A DNA stretch of 64,000 bases, from positions 1 through 64,000 of the forward strand of contig JAFEDG010000141.1 in assembly GCA_018241745.1 (NCBI GenBank), written 5' to 3'. A model generated the notes under the pieces. It did no database searches. It saw only the letters and a list, made by a program, of their open reading frames with translations, and was not told the DNA's origin. This stretch comes from Pseudomonadota bacterium. GTDB taxonomy: Bacteria > Pseudomonadota > Gammaproteobacteria > Burkholderiales > Casimicrobiaceae. The translations under genes were made by a program, and so were the position numbers. Of this stretch, positions 38,710 through 45,701 are shown in pieces. The first letter of the stretch is position 1. Every line of letters begins with the position of its first letter.

Positions 38710-39498
38710 ATGGCCTCGATCGATCCGCAGCCGGCAGCCGAACCCGTGCTCGCCCGCGTCCCCGCCGGCGAAGGCGCCGCCTGGTGGAGCGAAGGCTGGC
38801 GCCTGTTCACGGCGCACGCGGGCACCTGGATCGGCATTTTCGTCGTCTGGGTGGTCATCAACGTCGTGCTGTCGCTGGTGCCTTTCCTCGGCAGCATCGT
38901 GGCGACGCTGACGACGCCAGTGTTCGCGGCCGGCGCGCTGCTCGGCGCGCGGGACATCGACGCCGGGCGGCCGCTGCGCTTCGACCACCTGTTCGCCGGC
39001 TTTTCCGGGGGCCGCCTCGGGCCGCTGCTGCTGCTGGGCTTCTACAACTTCGTACTGTCGTTCGCGGTCGTCGCGCTTGTTGCGCTGGTGCTGATGGCGA
39101 TCGTCGGCAGCGATCTCCTGCTCCAGCTCGCGTCCACCAACGCGGAGGACGTGGCGGCGCTGGACTTCGGCTCGCTGATCACCGTGCTGGTGGTCGGCGT
39201 CCCGCTGGCGTCGCTCGGCTGGCTGCTCGTCGGCATCGCGATGTGGTTCGCGCCGGGGCTCGTCGCCGTCCAGGGCGTGGCCCCGGGGCGCGCGATGGCG
39301 CTGTCGTTCAAGGCATCGCTGTCGAACATCGTGGCGCTGATCGTCTACGACATCGTGCTGCTGGTGCTCGCGATCGTCGCGACCATTCCGGTGGGCCTCG
39401 GCTGGATCGTGCTCGGCCCGGTGCTCGTCTGCTCGTGGTACGCGAGTTGGCGCGACCTCTTCGGTGGCGGCCGCGCGGCGGTGACGGCCGCCGTGTAG
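38710..39498 (+). CDS. BPSS1780-family integral membrane protein
   Basis: A 262-residue membrane protein with about five to six hydrophobic segments (WIGIFVVWVVINVVLSLVPFLGSIV; LLLLGFYNFVLSFAVVALVALVLMAIVG; ITVLVVGVPLASLGWLLVGIAMWFAPGLVAV; IVALIVYDIVLLVLAIVATIPVGLGWIVLGP). A soluble N-terminus with VPAGEGAAWWSEGWRLF precedes them. It resembles the Burkholderia BPSS1780 family, of unknown function; a second member is at 44500. It is followed by polA on the opposite strand. Confidence 0.8.
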   Translation: MASIDPQPAAEPVLARVPAGEGAAWWSEGWRLFTAHAGTWIGIFVVWVVINVVLSLVPFLGSIVATLTTPVFAAGALLGARDIDAGRPLRFDHLFAGFSGGRLGPLLLLGFYNFVLSFAVVALVALVLMAIVGSDLLLQLASTNAEDVAALDFGSLITVLVVGVPLASLGWLLVGIAMWFAPGLVAVQGVAPGRAMALSFKASLSNIVALIVYDIVLLVLAIVATIPVGLGWIVLGPVLVCSWYASWRDLFGGGRAAVTAAV

Positions 39499-39544
39499 CA
39501 GCGACGCGGCGCGCGACGTGGCGGCAGCGCGTGCCGGGCACGCG

Positions 39545-42316
39545 TCAGTGCGCCTGTTCCCAGTTGGGCCCGACGCCGACGTCGACGACGAGCGGGACGT
39601 CGAGCTGCGCGACACCTTCCATCCGGCGCTTCAGTTCCGCGCGCACGCTGTCCACCTCCGCGTCCGGTGCTTCGAGCACCAGTTCGTCGTGGACCTGCAG
39701 CACGAGCTTCGTGGCGAGCCCCGAATCCGCGAGCCAGCGGTCCACGGCGATCATCGCGAGCTTGACCAGGTCGGCGGCCGTGCCCTGCATCGGCGCATTG
39801 ATCGCCGCGCGTTCCGCGGCCGCGCGGCGCGGGCCGCCGCCCGCGTTGATGTCGGGCAACCACAGCCGCCGCCCGAACACCGTCTCGACATAGCCCTGCG
39901 CCCGCGCCTCCTCGCGCGTCCGCTGCATGTACTCGGCGACGCCGGGATAGCGCTGGAAATAGCGGTCGATGAACTGTTGCGCGGCGGCACGCTCGATGCC
40001 GAGCTGCTGCGCGAGCCCGAACGCCCCCATCCCGTAGATGAGGCCGAAGTTCACGGCCTTGATGTAGCGGCGCTGCTCGGCGGCGACGTCCTCCGGCTTC
40101 ACGTTGAAGATCTCGGCCGCCGTCGCGCGGTGGATGTCCTGCCCCGCGTGGAAGGCCGCGACGAGCGTCGGGTCGCGCGACAGGTGGGCCATGATCCGCA
40201 GCTCGATCTGCGAGTAGTCGGCCGAGATGATCGAATGCCCCGGCGGCGCCACGAACGCCTCGCGGATCCGCCGCCCTTCGGCCGTGCGCACCGGGATGTT
40301 CTGCAGGTTGGGATCGGCGGACGCGAGGCGCCCGGTCACCGCGGTGGCCTGCGCGAACGTCGTGTGCACGCGCCCGGTCTTCGGGTTGACCATCGCCGCC
40401 AGCTTGTCCGTGTACGTCGACTTGAGCTTCGCGAGCGCACGGTGCTCCATCAGCACCTTGGGCAGCGCGTAGTCGGCGGCAAGCTCCTGCAGCACCTCCT
40501 CGTCCGTGGACGGCTGGCCCGTCGACGTCTTCTTGCGCACCGGCAACTGCATCCGCGTGAACAGGATCTCGCCCAGCTGCTTCGGCGACGACAGGTTGAA
40601 AGGCTGCCCCGCGAGCGCGAACGCCTGCTGCTCGAGCGCTAGCACGCGCTCGCCAAGCTCGCGACTCTGGGCGGCCAGCCGATCCGTGTCGACGAGGACG
40701 CCGGTGCGTTCCATCCGGAACAGCACGTCGCGCACGGGCATCTCGATCTGCGCGTAGATGGTGGCGAGCTTCGGATCGCGCGCGATGTCGGGATGCATCT
40801 TCTCGTGCAGCCGCAGCGTGACGTCGGCGTCCTCCGCGGAATAGGCGGTAGCGGTCTCCACGCTGACCTGCTCGAACGGTATGCGGGCGGCACCCTTGCC
40901 CGTGACGTCGTTATAGGAAATCGTCTTCCAGTCGAGCCAGCGCCACGCGAGGCTGTCCATGTCGTGCGGCCGGTGCGACTCCAGCACGTACGACTCGAGC
41001 AGCGTGTCGTGCGCCACGCCCTTCAGTGCGAGGCCGTCGTTGGCGAGCGCGTGTTCGTCGTACTTGACGTTCTGCCCGAGCTTCGCGCGCGACGCATCGG
41101 CGAACCACGGGGCGAGCGCCGCCAGCACGCGCGCGCGGTCGAGCTGCGCCGGCGCACCGGCATAGTTGTGGCCGAGCGGGATGTAGCAGGCGTTGCCCGC
41201 GGCGGTGGCGAACGCGAGGCCGACGATCGACGCCTGCATCGGGTCGAGGCTCGTCGTCTCGGTGTCGAAGCAGACGAGCGGCGCGGCGGCGATCGCGGCC
41301 TGCCAGCGCGCGAACGCTTCGTCGTCGACGACCATCTCGTACACGAGGTCGGCCGGCTTGCCCGTGCCGTCGCCGGCCGGCTCGGCCGGCAGGTCGAAAC
41401 GGCGTCCGCCGCCGTCGCGCGCAGCCTTGGCCGCGATCGTGCCTGCCGCGTCGTCGTTCTTCGCAGCCGCGCCGCCGGCGGCGTCGCGCAGCCAGCTCTT
41501 GAACTCGTAGCGCGTATACAGGTCGCGCAGCACGCTCTCGTCGGCCGGCGCGATCGTCAGCTGGTCGAACGCCGTCGGCAACGCGACGTCGGTCTTCACG
41601 GTGAGGAGCTTGCGCGCCTGCGGCAGCCAGTCGAGCTTGGCGCGCAGGTTGTTGCCGACGACGCCGCCGATCTCGTCCGCGTGCGCGACGATGTTGTCGA
41701 GCGACCCGTACTGCGTGAGCCACTTGACCGCCGTCTTCGGGCCCACCTTGTCGACGCCGGGGATGTTGTCGACCGTGTCACCGATCAGCGTCAGGTAATC
41801 GAGGATCAGGTGCGGAGGCACGCCGAATTTCGCCTCGACGCCCGCGGGGTCGAACGTCTCCCGGCTCATCGTGTTCACGCAGCGCACGCCCGCGTCGACG
41901 AGCTGCGCGAGGTCCTTGTCACCGGTTGAGATCGTGACGTCGATGCCGGCGGCGCGCGCGCTGCGCGCCAGCGTGCCGATGACGTCGTCGGCCTCGACGC
42001 CCTCGACCATCAGCAGCGGCCAGCCGTTGGCGCGAATCAGCTCGTGCAGCGGCGCGATCTGCAGCGCGAGGTCGTCCGGCATCGGCGCGCGATGCGCCTT
42101 GTACTCGGGATACCAGTCGTCGCGGAACGTCTTGCCCGGCGCGTCGAACACGACACCGAAATAATCCGGCTTGCCGTCGTCGATCATCAAGCGCAACATC
42201 GACAGCACGCCGCGCAATGCCCCCGTGGGCTCGCCGCGCGACGTGCGCAGGTCGGGCAGCGCGTGATACGCCCGATACAGGTAAGAAGAACCGTCGACGA
42301 GGACCAGAGTGGGCAT
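39545..42316 (-). CDS. polA: DNA polymerase I
   Basis: A 923-residue family A polymerase with all three domains. The 5' nuclease starts MPTLVLVDGSSYLYRAYHALPDL with YFGVVFDAPGKTFR and VEADDVIGTLA. The 3'-5' exonuclease has CFDTETTSLDPMQASIVGLAFA (DxE retained) and YSAEDADVTLRL. The polymerase has STDEEVLQELA, ADYSQIELRIMAHLS (motif A), RRYIKAVNFGLIYGMGAFGLAQQL (O-helix) and LQVHDELVLEAP (motif C). It processes Okazaki fragments and repair gaps. Its ATG overlaps the start codon of the divergent LOG gene within GCATGC (42313-42318). A -10-like box, TATACAAC on the minus strand near 42360, lies inside the LOG gene. Confidence 0.97.
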   Translation of the reverse strand: MPTLVLVDGSSYLYRAYHALPDLRTSRGEPTGALRGVLSMLRLMIDDGKPDYFGVVFDAPGKTFRDDWYPEYKAHRAPMPDDLALQIAPLHELIRANGWPLLMVEGVEADDVIGTLARSARAAGIDVTISTGDKDLAQLVDAGVRCVNTMSRETFDPAGVEAKFGVPPHLILDYLTLIGDTVDNIPGVDKVGPKTAVKWLTQYGSLDNIVAHADEIGGVVGNNLRAKLDWLPQARKLLTVKTDVALPTAFDQLTIAPADESVLRDLYTRYEFKSWLRDAAGGAAAKNDDAAGTIAAKAARDGGGRRFDLPAEPAGDGTGKPADLVYEMVVDDEAFARWQAAIAAAPLVCFDTETTSLDPMQASIVGLAFATAAGNACYIPLGHNYAGAPAQLDRARVLAALAPWFADASRAKLGQNVKYDEHALANDGLALKGVAHDTLLESYVLESHRPHDMDSLAWRWLDWKTISYNDVTGKGAARIPFEQVSVETATAYSAEDADVTLRLHEKMHPDIARDPKLATIYAQIEMPVRDVLFRMERTGVLVDTDRLAAQSRELGERVLALEQQAFALAGQPFNLSSPKQLGEILFTRMQLPVRKKTSTGQPSTDEEVLQELAADYALPKVLMEHRALAKLKSTYTDKLAAMVNPKTGRVHTTFAQATAVTGRLASADPNLQNIPVRTAEGRRIREAFVAPPGHSIISADYSQIELRIMAHLSRDPTLVAAFHAGQDIHRATAAEIFNVKPEDVAAEQRRYIKAVNFGLIYGMGAFGLAQQLGIERAAAQQFIDRYFQRYPGVAEYMQRTREEARAQGYVETVFGRRLWLPDINAGGGPRRAAAERAAINAPMQGTAADLVKLAMIAVDRWLADSGLATKLVLQVHDELVLEAPDAEVDSVRAELKRRMEGVAQLDVPLVVDVGVGPNWEQAH

Positions 42317-43040
42317 GCAGGGAACGCCGAAGATTCCGGAGACGATCGATCCCCAGGCGTTGTATACGTCGAATGGCCAGGAGGCCTGGCGCGTGCTGGG
42401 GATTATGTCAGAGTTCCAGACCGCGGCCGACCGGCTCCGCGGCATCCGACCTGCGGTGTCGATGTTCGGCAGCGCGCGCATCCGCGAAGGCCATCCGTAC
42501 TACGAGCGCGCCATCACGATATCGCGCCTCCTGTCCGACGCCGGCTTCGCCGTCATCTCGGGCGGCGGCCCTGGGCTGATGGAGGCCTGCAACCGCGGCG
42601 CGTTCGCGGGCCGCTCGCCGGCCGTGGGCCTCAACATCCTGCTGCCGCACGAGCAGATCTCCAACCAGTACCAGGATGTCGGCATCACGTTCCGTCATTT
42701 CTTTTCGCGCAAGATGACGTTCGTGCGCTTCGCGTCCGCCTATGTCGTGATGCCCGGCGGCTTTGGCACCCTGGACGAGCTGTCGGAATGCCTGACGCTC
42801 GTGCAGACGAAAAAGGCGCGGCGGATTCCGATCATCCTGGTCGGCGGCGACTTCTGGAACGGCTTGCTCGCCTGGATGCGCGAGCGCCTGGTCAGCGAAG
42901 GCATGATCGCGGCCACGGACCTCGAGCTGATGCAGGTCATCGACGAGCCGGACGCCGTCGTTTCCGCCATTTTCGACTTCTACGAAGGGCGCGGCTTCCA
43001 ACCGACGCGCGACGAGCTGGACCGCATGCTGAACCTGTAA
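42315..43040 (+). CDS. LOG family protein (cytokinin riboside 5'-monophosphate phosphoribohydrolase-like)
   Basis: A 241-residue protein of the LOG/lysine-decarboxylase-like family. Signature motifs are VISGGGPGLMEACNRGA and VVMPGGFGTLDELSE (PGGxGTxxE). VSMFGSARIREGHPYY is the family Rossmann start. It probably splits nucleoside 5'-monophosphates into base and ribose phosphate. ATG 42315 shares two bases with polA's ATG on the other strand; no other start yields the conserved QEAWRVLGIMSEFQ lead. GAGG at about 42299 could serve as ribosome-binding site. Confidence 0.87.
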   Translation: MQGTPKIPETIDPQALYTSNGQEAWRVLGIMSEFQTAADRLRGIRPAVSMFGSARIREGHPYYERAITISRLLSDAGFAVISGGGPGLMEACNRGAFAGRSPAVGLNILLPHEQISNQYQDVGITFRHFFSRKMTFVRFASAYVVMPGGFGTLDELSECLTLVQTKKARRIPIILVGGDFWNGLLAWMRERLVSEGMIAATDLELMQVIDEPDAVVSAIFDFYEGRGFQPTRDELDRMLNL

Positions 43041-43048
43041 CGCTTTGC

Positions 43049-43054
43049 TAGAAT
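43049..43054 (+). promoter_or_regulatory. extended -10-like box next to the DUF2782 start
   Basis: TGC precedes TAGAAT (TGCTAGAAT), an extended -10 that ends six bases before the GTG at 43061. There is no Shine-Dalgarno sequence between. It lies directly behind the LOG stop (43040) and points to a leaderless transcript. Confidence 0.55.
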
Positions 43055-43060
43055 CGGTGC

Positions 43061-43444
43061 GTGACCTCCCGCTCCGCACCGCTTGGCTCGTTGCCGTACC
43101 GGCTCGCAGTGGGCATCGCGCTTGCAGCGTGCAGTGCGCTGGCTGTTGCACAGTCCAACAGCGCCAGCGTACCGCCGCCGCCGCCGATGGAGGCGGTACC
43201 GGACCAGCCGTCGTCGGCGCCGCCTGACCCGGATCTCGAGCCCCAGGTCACGATCATCCAGAAGGACCAGGACATCGTCGAGGAAGTGCGCACCGGCGGC
43301 CAGCTCCGCTTCGTGCGCGTGACGCCGCCGCACGGACGGCCTTACTACCTCGTTCCTACCGGCACGGGACCCAACGCATTCATCCGTCGCGACAGCTTGG
43401 ACAGCGGGCTGTCCGTGCCGATGTGGGTGCTGTGGTCCTGGTAA
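43061..43444 (+). CDS. DUF2782 exported protein
   Basis: A 127-residue protein with a signal sequence (about residues 12-30, YRLAVGIALAACSALAVA), a proline-rich linker (SVPPPPPMEAVPDQPSSAPPDP), then QVTIIQKDQDIVEEVRTGGQLRFVRVTPPHGRPYYLVP, the DUF2782 core, which is found in the same polA-thrB neighbourhood of many betaproteobacteria. Function unknown; probably periplasmic. Start is GTG at 43061; no Shine-Dalgarno sequence is present and an extended -10 box lies six bases upstream. Confidence 0.82.
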   Translation: MTSRSAPLGSLPYRLAVGIALAACSALAVAQSNSASVPPPPPMEAVPDQPSSAPPDPDLEPQVTIIQKDQDIVEEVRTGGQLRFVRVTPPHGRPYYLVPTGTGPNAFIRRDSLDSGLSVPMWVLWSW

Positions 43445-43529
43445 GCGCGCCCGGTTCCACAACCCACCTCTCCGCCTGAAACTCGCGCGCGTCGTCGCCT
43501 GGAGGCGACGGCCCGCGATACGCCCCCCG

Positions 43530-44489
43530 ATGTCGGTCTACACCACGGTCAGTGCCCCGGAACTGGACGCCTGGCTCGCCCGCTACAACGTGGGGCGGCT
43601 GGTCGAGTGCGAACCGATCGCGGCCGGCATCGAGAACACGAACTACTTCGCGACGACGGAGCTAGGCCGCTACGTGCTGACGCTGTACGAACGGATGCCC
43701 GCGGAGGAGCTGCCGTTCTACCTCAACCTGATGGCACACCTCGCGCGCGCCGGCGTACCCGTGCCGGCGCCCGAGCCGGATCGCACGGGGGCGCTGTTCT
43801 CGCTGCTGAACGGCAAGCCGGCGGGCATCGTCGCGCGCGTCGACGGCGCCTGGACGCCGGCGCCATCACCGGCACAGCGCGCGGCCGCCGGCGCGGCGCT
43901 GGCCACGTTGCACCAGTGCACGGCAACCTATCGCGCGCGGCTCACCAACCGGCGCGGCCCGGCGTGGTGGCGGCAGGCGGCGCGCGCGGTGCGCCCCTAC
44001 GTCACGCCCGCGCAGAACGAGCTGCTCGCCAACGAAATCCGCTTCCAGACCGGTTACGGCAAGGAGAAGCTGCCGAAGGGCGCGATCCACGGCGACCTCT
44101 TCCGCGACAACGTGCTGTTCGACGGCGACCGGGTCGCCGGCATCATCGACTTCGGTTTCGCGGCCACGGATTTCTACGCACTCGACCTCGCGATCGCCGT
44201 CAACGACTGGTGCAGCGACCGCAACGGCGCGCTGGACCCGGAGCGCACGCGCACGTTCGTCGGTGCGTACGCCGCGGTCCGCATGCCCACGCCGGAGGAA
44301 CGCACGCAGTGGCCTGCGCTGCTGCGTGCCGCCGCGCTGCGCTTCTGGCTGTCGCGGCTGTATGACCTCCACCTGCCGCGCGCCGGGGAGATCACGCACG
44401 CGCACGACCCGGCGGAATTCGAGCGCATCCTGCGCGACCGCGTGACGACGATGCCGCGCTTTCCCGACGTTGCGCCGCCCGCCGCGTGA
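43530..44489 (+). CDS. thrB: homoserine kinase (choline-kinase-like ThrB)
   Basis: A 319-residue kinase of the aminoglycoside phosphotransferase/choline kinase fold, the ThrB2 form used by Pseudomonas and betaproteobacteria. It starts MSVYTTVSAPELDAWLARYNVGRLVECEPIAAGIENTNYFA; the catalytic segment is AIHGDLFRDNVLFDGDRVAGIIDFGFAATDFYALDLAIAVNDWC (HGDxxxxN with the metal-binding IDFG). It phosphorylates homoserine in threonine synthesis. It is followed ten bases later by a BPSS1780-family gene. Confidence 0.93.
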   Translation: MSVYTTVSAPELDAWLARYNVGRLVECEPIAAGIENTNYFATTELGRYVLTLYERMPAEELPFYLNLMAHLARAGVPVPAPEPDRTGALFSLLNGKPAGIVARVDGAWTPAPSPAQRAAAGAALATLHQCTATYRARLTNRRGPAWWRQAARAVRPYVTPAQNELLANEIRFQTGYGKEKLPKGAIHGDLFRDNVLFDGDRVAGIIDFGFAATDFYALDLAIAVNDWCSDRNGALDPERTRTFVGAYAAVRMPTPEERTQWPALLRAAALRFWLSRLYDLHLPRAGEITHAHDPAEFERILRDRVTTMPRFPDVAPPAA

Positions 44490-44499
44490 CGCGCCCCCG

Positions 44500-45351
44500 A
44501 TGACCAACGCAGTGCCCGTATCTTTCGTCGTGCATCCCCCGCAACAGGGCGCGCTGTGGCTGCGCCAGTCGTTCGCGATGTTCCGCGCCGCCCGGCTGCC
44601 ATGGCTCGTGCTGCTGTTCCTGTACTACTTCGTGATCCTGGTCGCGCGCATCATCCCGTTCCTGGCCTACGTGCTGCCGGTGTTGAAGCCCGTGTTCGCC
44701 GTCGGCTTCCTCGCGGCCGCGTGGTCGCAGGAGCGCGGCGGCCGCCCGCGTCCCGCCGACCTGTTCCGCGGCTTTCGCGCCAACCTGGTCGCGCTGGTGC
44801 TGCTCGGCCTGTTCCTGATGGCCGGCATGACGCTGGCCACGCTCGCGACGAGCCTCGTCGACGACGGCAAGCTGATCGACCTGTTCGTGCATCCGCCGGC
44901 GCTCGACGCGCACACGGATCCGGACGCTGCCGGGCGCCGCGTCGAGGCCGTGTTCGCGGACGGACGCGTGCAGCTCGGCATGATGCTGGCTGTCGCGTGT
45001 GCCCTGCCGGTCCTGCTCGCGATGTGGTTCGCGCCCGCGCTGGTCGTGTTCCAGGATCGCGGCGCGCTGTCGGCGCTCGGCACCAGCCTGCGCGCGGCGC
45101 TCGCGAACTGGCGCGCGATCGTCACCTACGTGCTGTGCGTGTTCGCGCTGATGGCCGTCGTGCCCGCGCTGCTGCTGACGATCATCGGCGTGCTCGGCTC
45201 GTTCGGCGGCGACGCGCTGCGCGTCGTGCTGACGTTCGTGATCCTGATGCCCTACCTCGCGATCGTGATGGCTACGCTGCAGATCAGCGACTATGTCGCG
45301 TATCGCGACGTGTTTCATCCCGACGAGCCGGTGTCGCCGGGCGAAGCGTAG
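44500..45351 (+). CDS. BPSS1780-family integral membrane protein
   Basis: A 283-residue membrane protein. It begins VHPPQQGALWLRQSFAMFRAARLPWLVLLFLYYFVILVARIIPFLAYVLPVLKPVFAVGF, then LVALVLLGLFLMAGMTLATLA, MLAVACALPVLLAMWFAPALVVFQDRGALSALGTSLRAALANW and a final hydrophobic pair. It shares the layout and the MWFAPALVVFQD/MWFAPGLVAVQG segment with the protein at 38710, so they are paralogues. Function unknown. Ten bases after thrB; probably cotranscribed. Confidence 0.82.
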   Translation: MTNAVPVSFVVHPPQQGALWLRQSFAMFRAARLPWLVLLFLYYFVILVARIIPFLAYVLPVLKPVFAVGFLAAAWSQERGGRPRPADLFRGFRANLVALVLLGLFLMAGMTLATLATSLVDDGKLIDLFVHPPALDAHTDPDAAGRRVEAVFADGRVQLGMMLAVACALPVLLAMWFAPALVVFQDRGALSALGTSLRAALANWRAIVTYVLCVFALMAVVPALLLTIIGVLGSFGGDALRVVLTFVILMPYLAIVMATLQISDYVAYRDVFHPDEPVSPGEA

Positions 45352-45580
45352 GCGAGCCCGCACTCCGACCTCACGCCGGCGGCGGTGACGGGCCTGCCTG
45401 GCGTCTTGCGGGCGCGCCTTCGACTTCGGCCATCCGATAGCCTCGTCCGTGCGACATCGCGCCAGTGAGCGACGCTGAGAGAGATCACCGGCCTCGCCGA
45501 CGTGCGCGCAAGGAGCGCACGGCCGGGAGTCACGGGCAGCCGAGGTCGAAGCGTCAGTTCGCTGCGCACAGCGCCAGGCA

Positions 45581-45647
45581 GCGGTGAGGGGGCCGTCCGA
45601 CGCAGCGCCTGAGTTCGTGAAGCGGAGTCGGACGGCCCCCTCGCCGC
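45581..45647. repeat. long GC-rich hairpin (21-bp arms)
   Basis: Arms 45581-45601 and 45627-45647 pair over 21 positions with a single G-U/T-G mismatch (45585/45643), including a perfect 16-bp run with GGGGGCCGTCC. The loop is 25 bases. No T-run follows on either strand, so it is not a standard intrinsic terminator, though it may stop transcription between the convergent genes. Confidence 0.85.
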
Positions 45648-45699
45648 CGCCGGCGTACGGACGAAGCGCAACGACGCCGCCGGCGTAGGGACGAAGCGC
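45645..45699. repeat. two tandem 30-base repeats
   Basis: CGCCGCCGGCGTA-x-GGACGAAGCGC occurs at 45645-45669 and 45675-45699, identical except for one base, with a 30-base period. A partial third copy (CGCCGCC at 45705) enters the 3' end of uvrD. Confidence 0.8.
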
Positions 45700-45701
45700 G
45701 A

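Larger units (their letters stand above)
45352..45701. other. 350-base noncoding region rich in inverted and direct repeats
   Basis: Lies between the convergent BPSS1780 and uvrD genes. It holds CTGCCTGGCG (45394-45403) matched by its reverse complement CGCCAGGCAG (45572-45581), a small hairpin (45501-45521), the long hairpin 45581-45647 and a 30-base tandem repeat (45645-45699). No convincing reading frame exists on either strand. It may be a repetitive extragenic element or a structured transcript. Confidence 0.6.

Noticed and set aside
45645-45699. Possible CRISPR array (30-base period)
   Set aside because: Only two full copies exist, there is no spacer (the unit itself repeats), and no cas gene is near.
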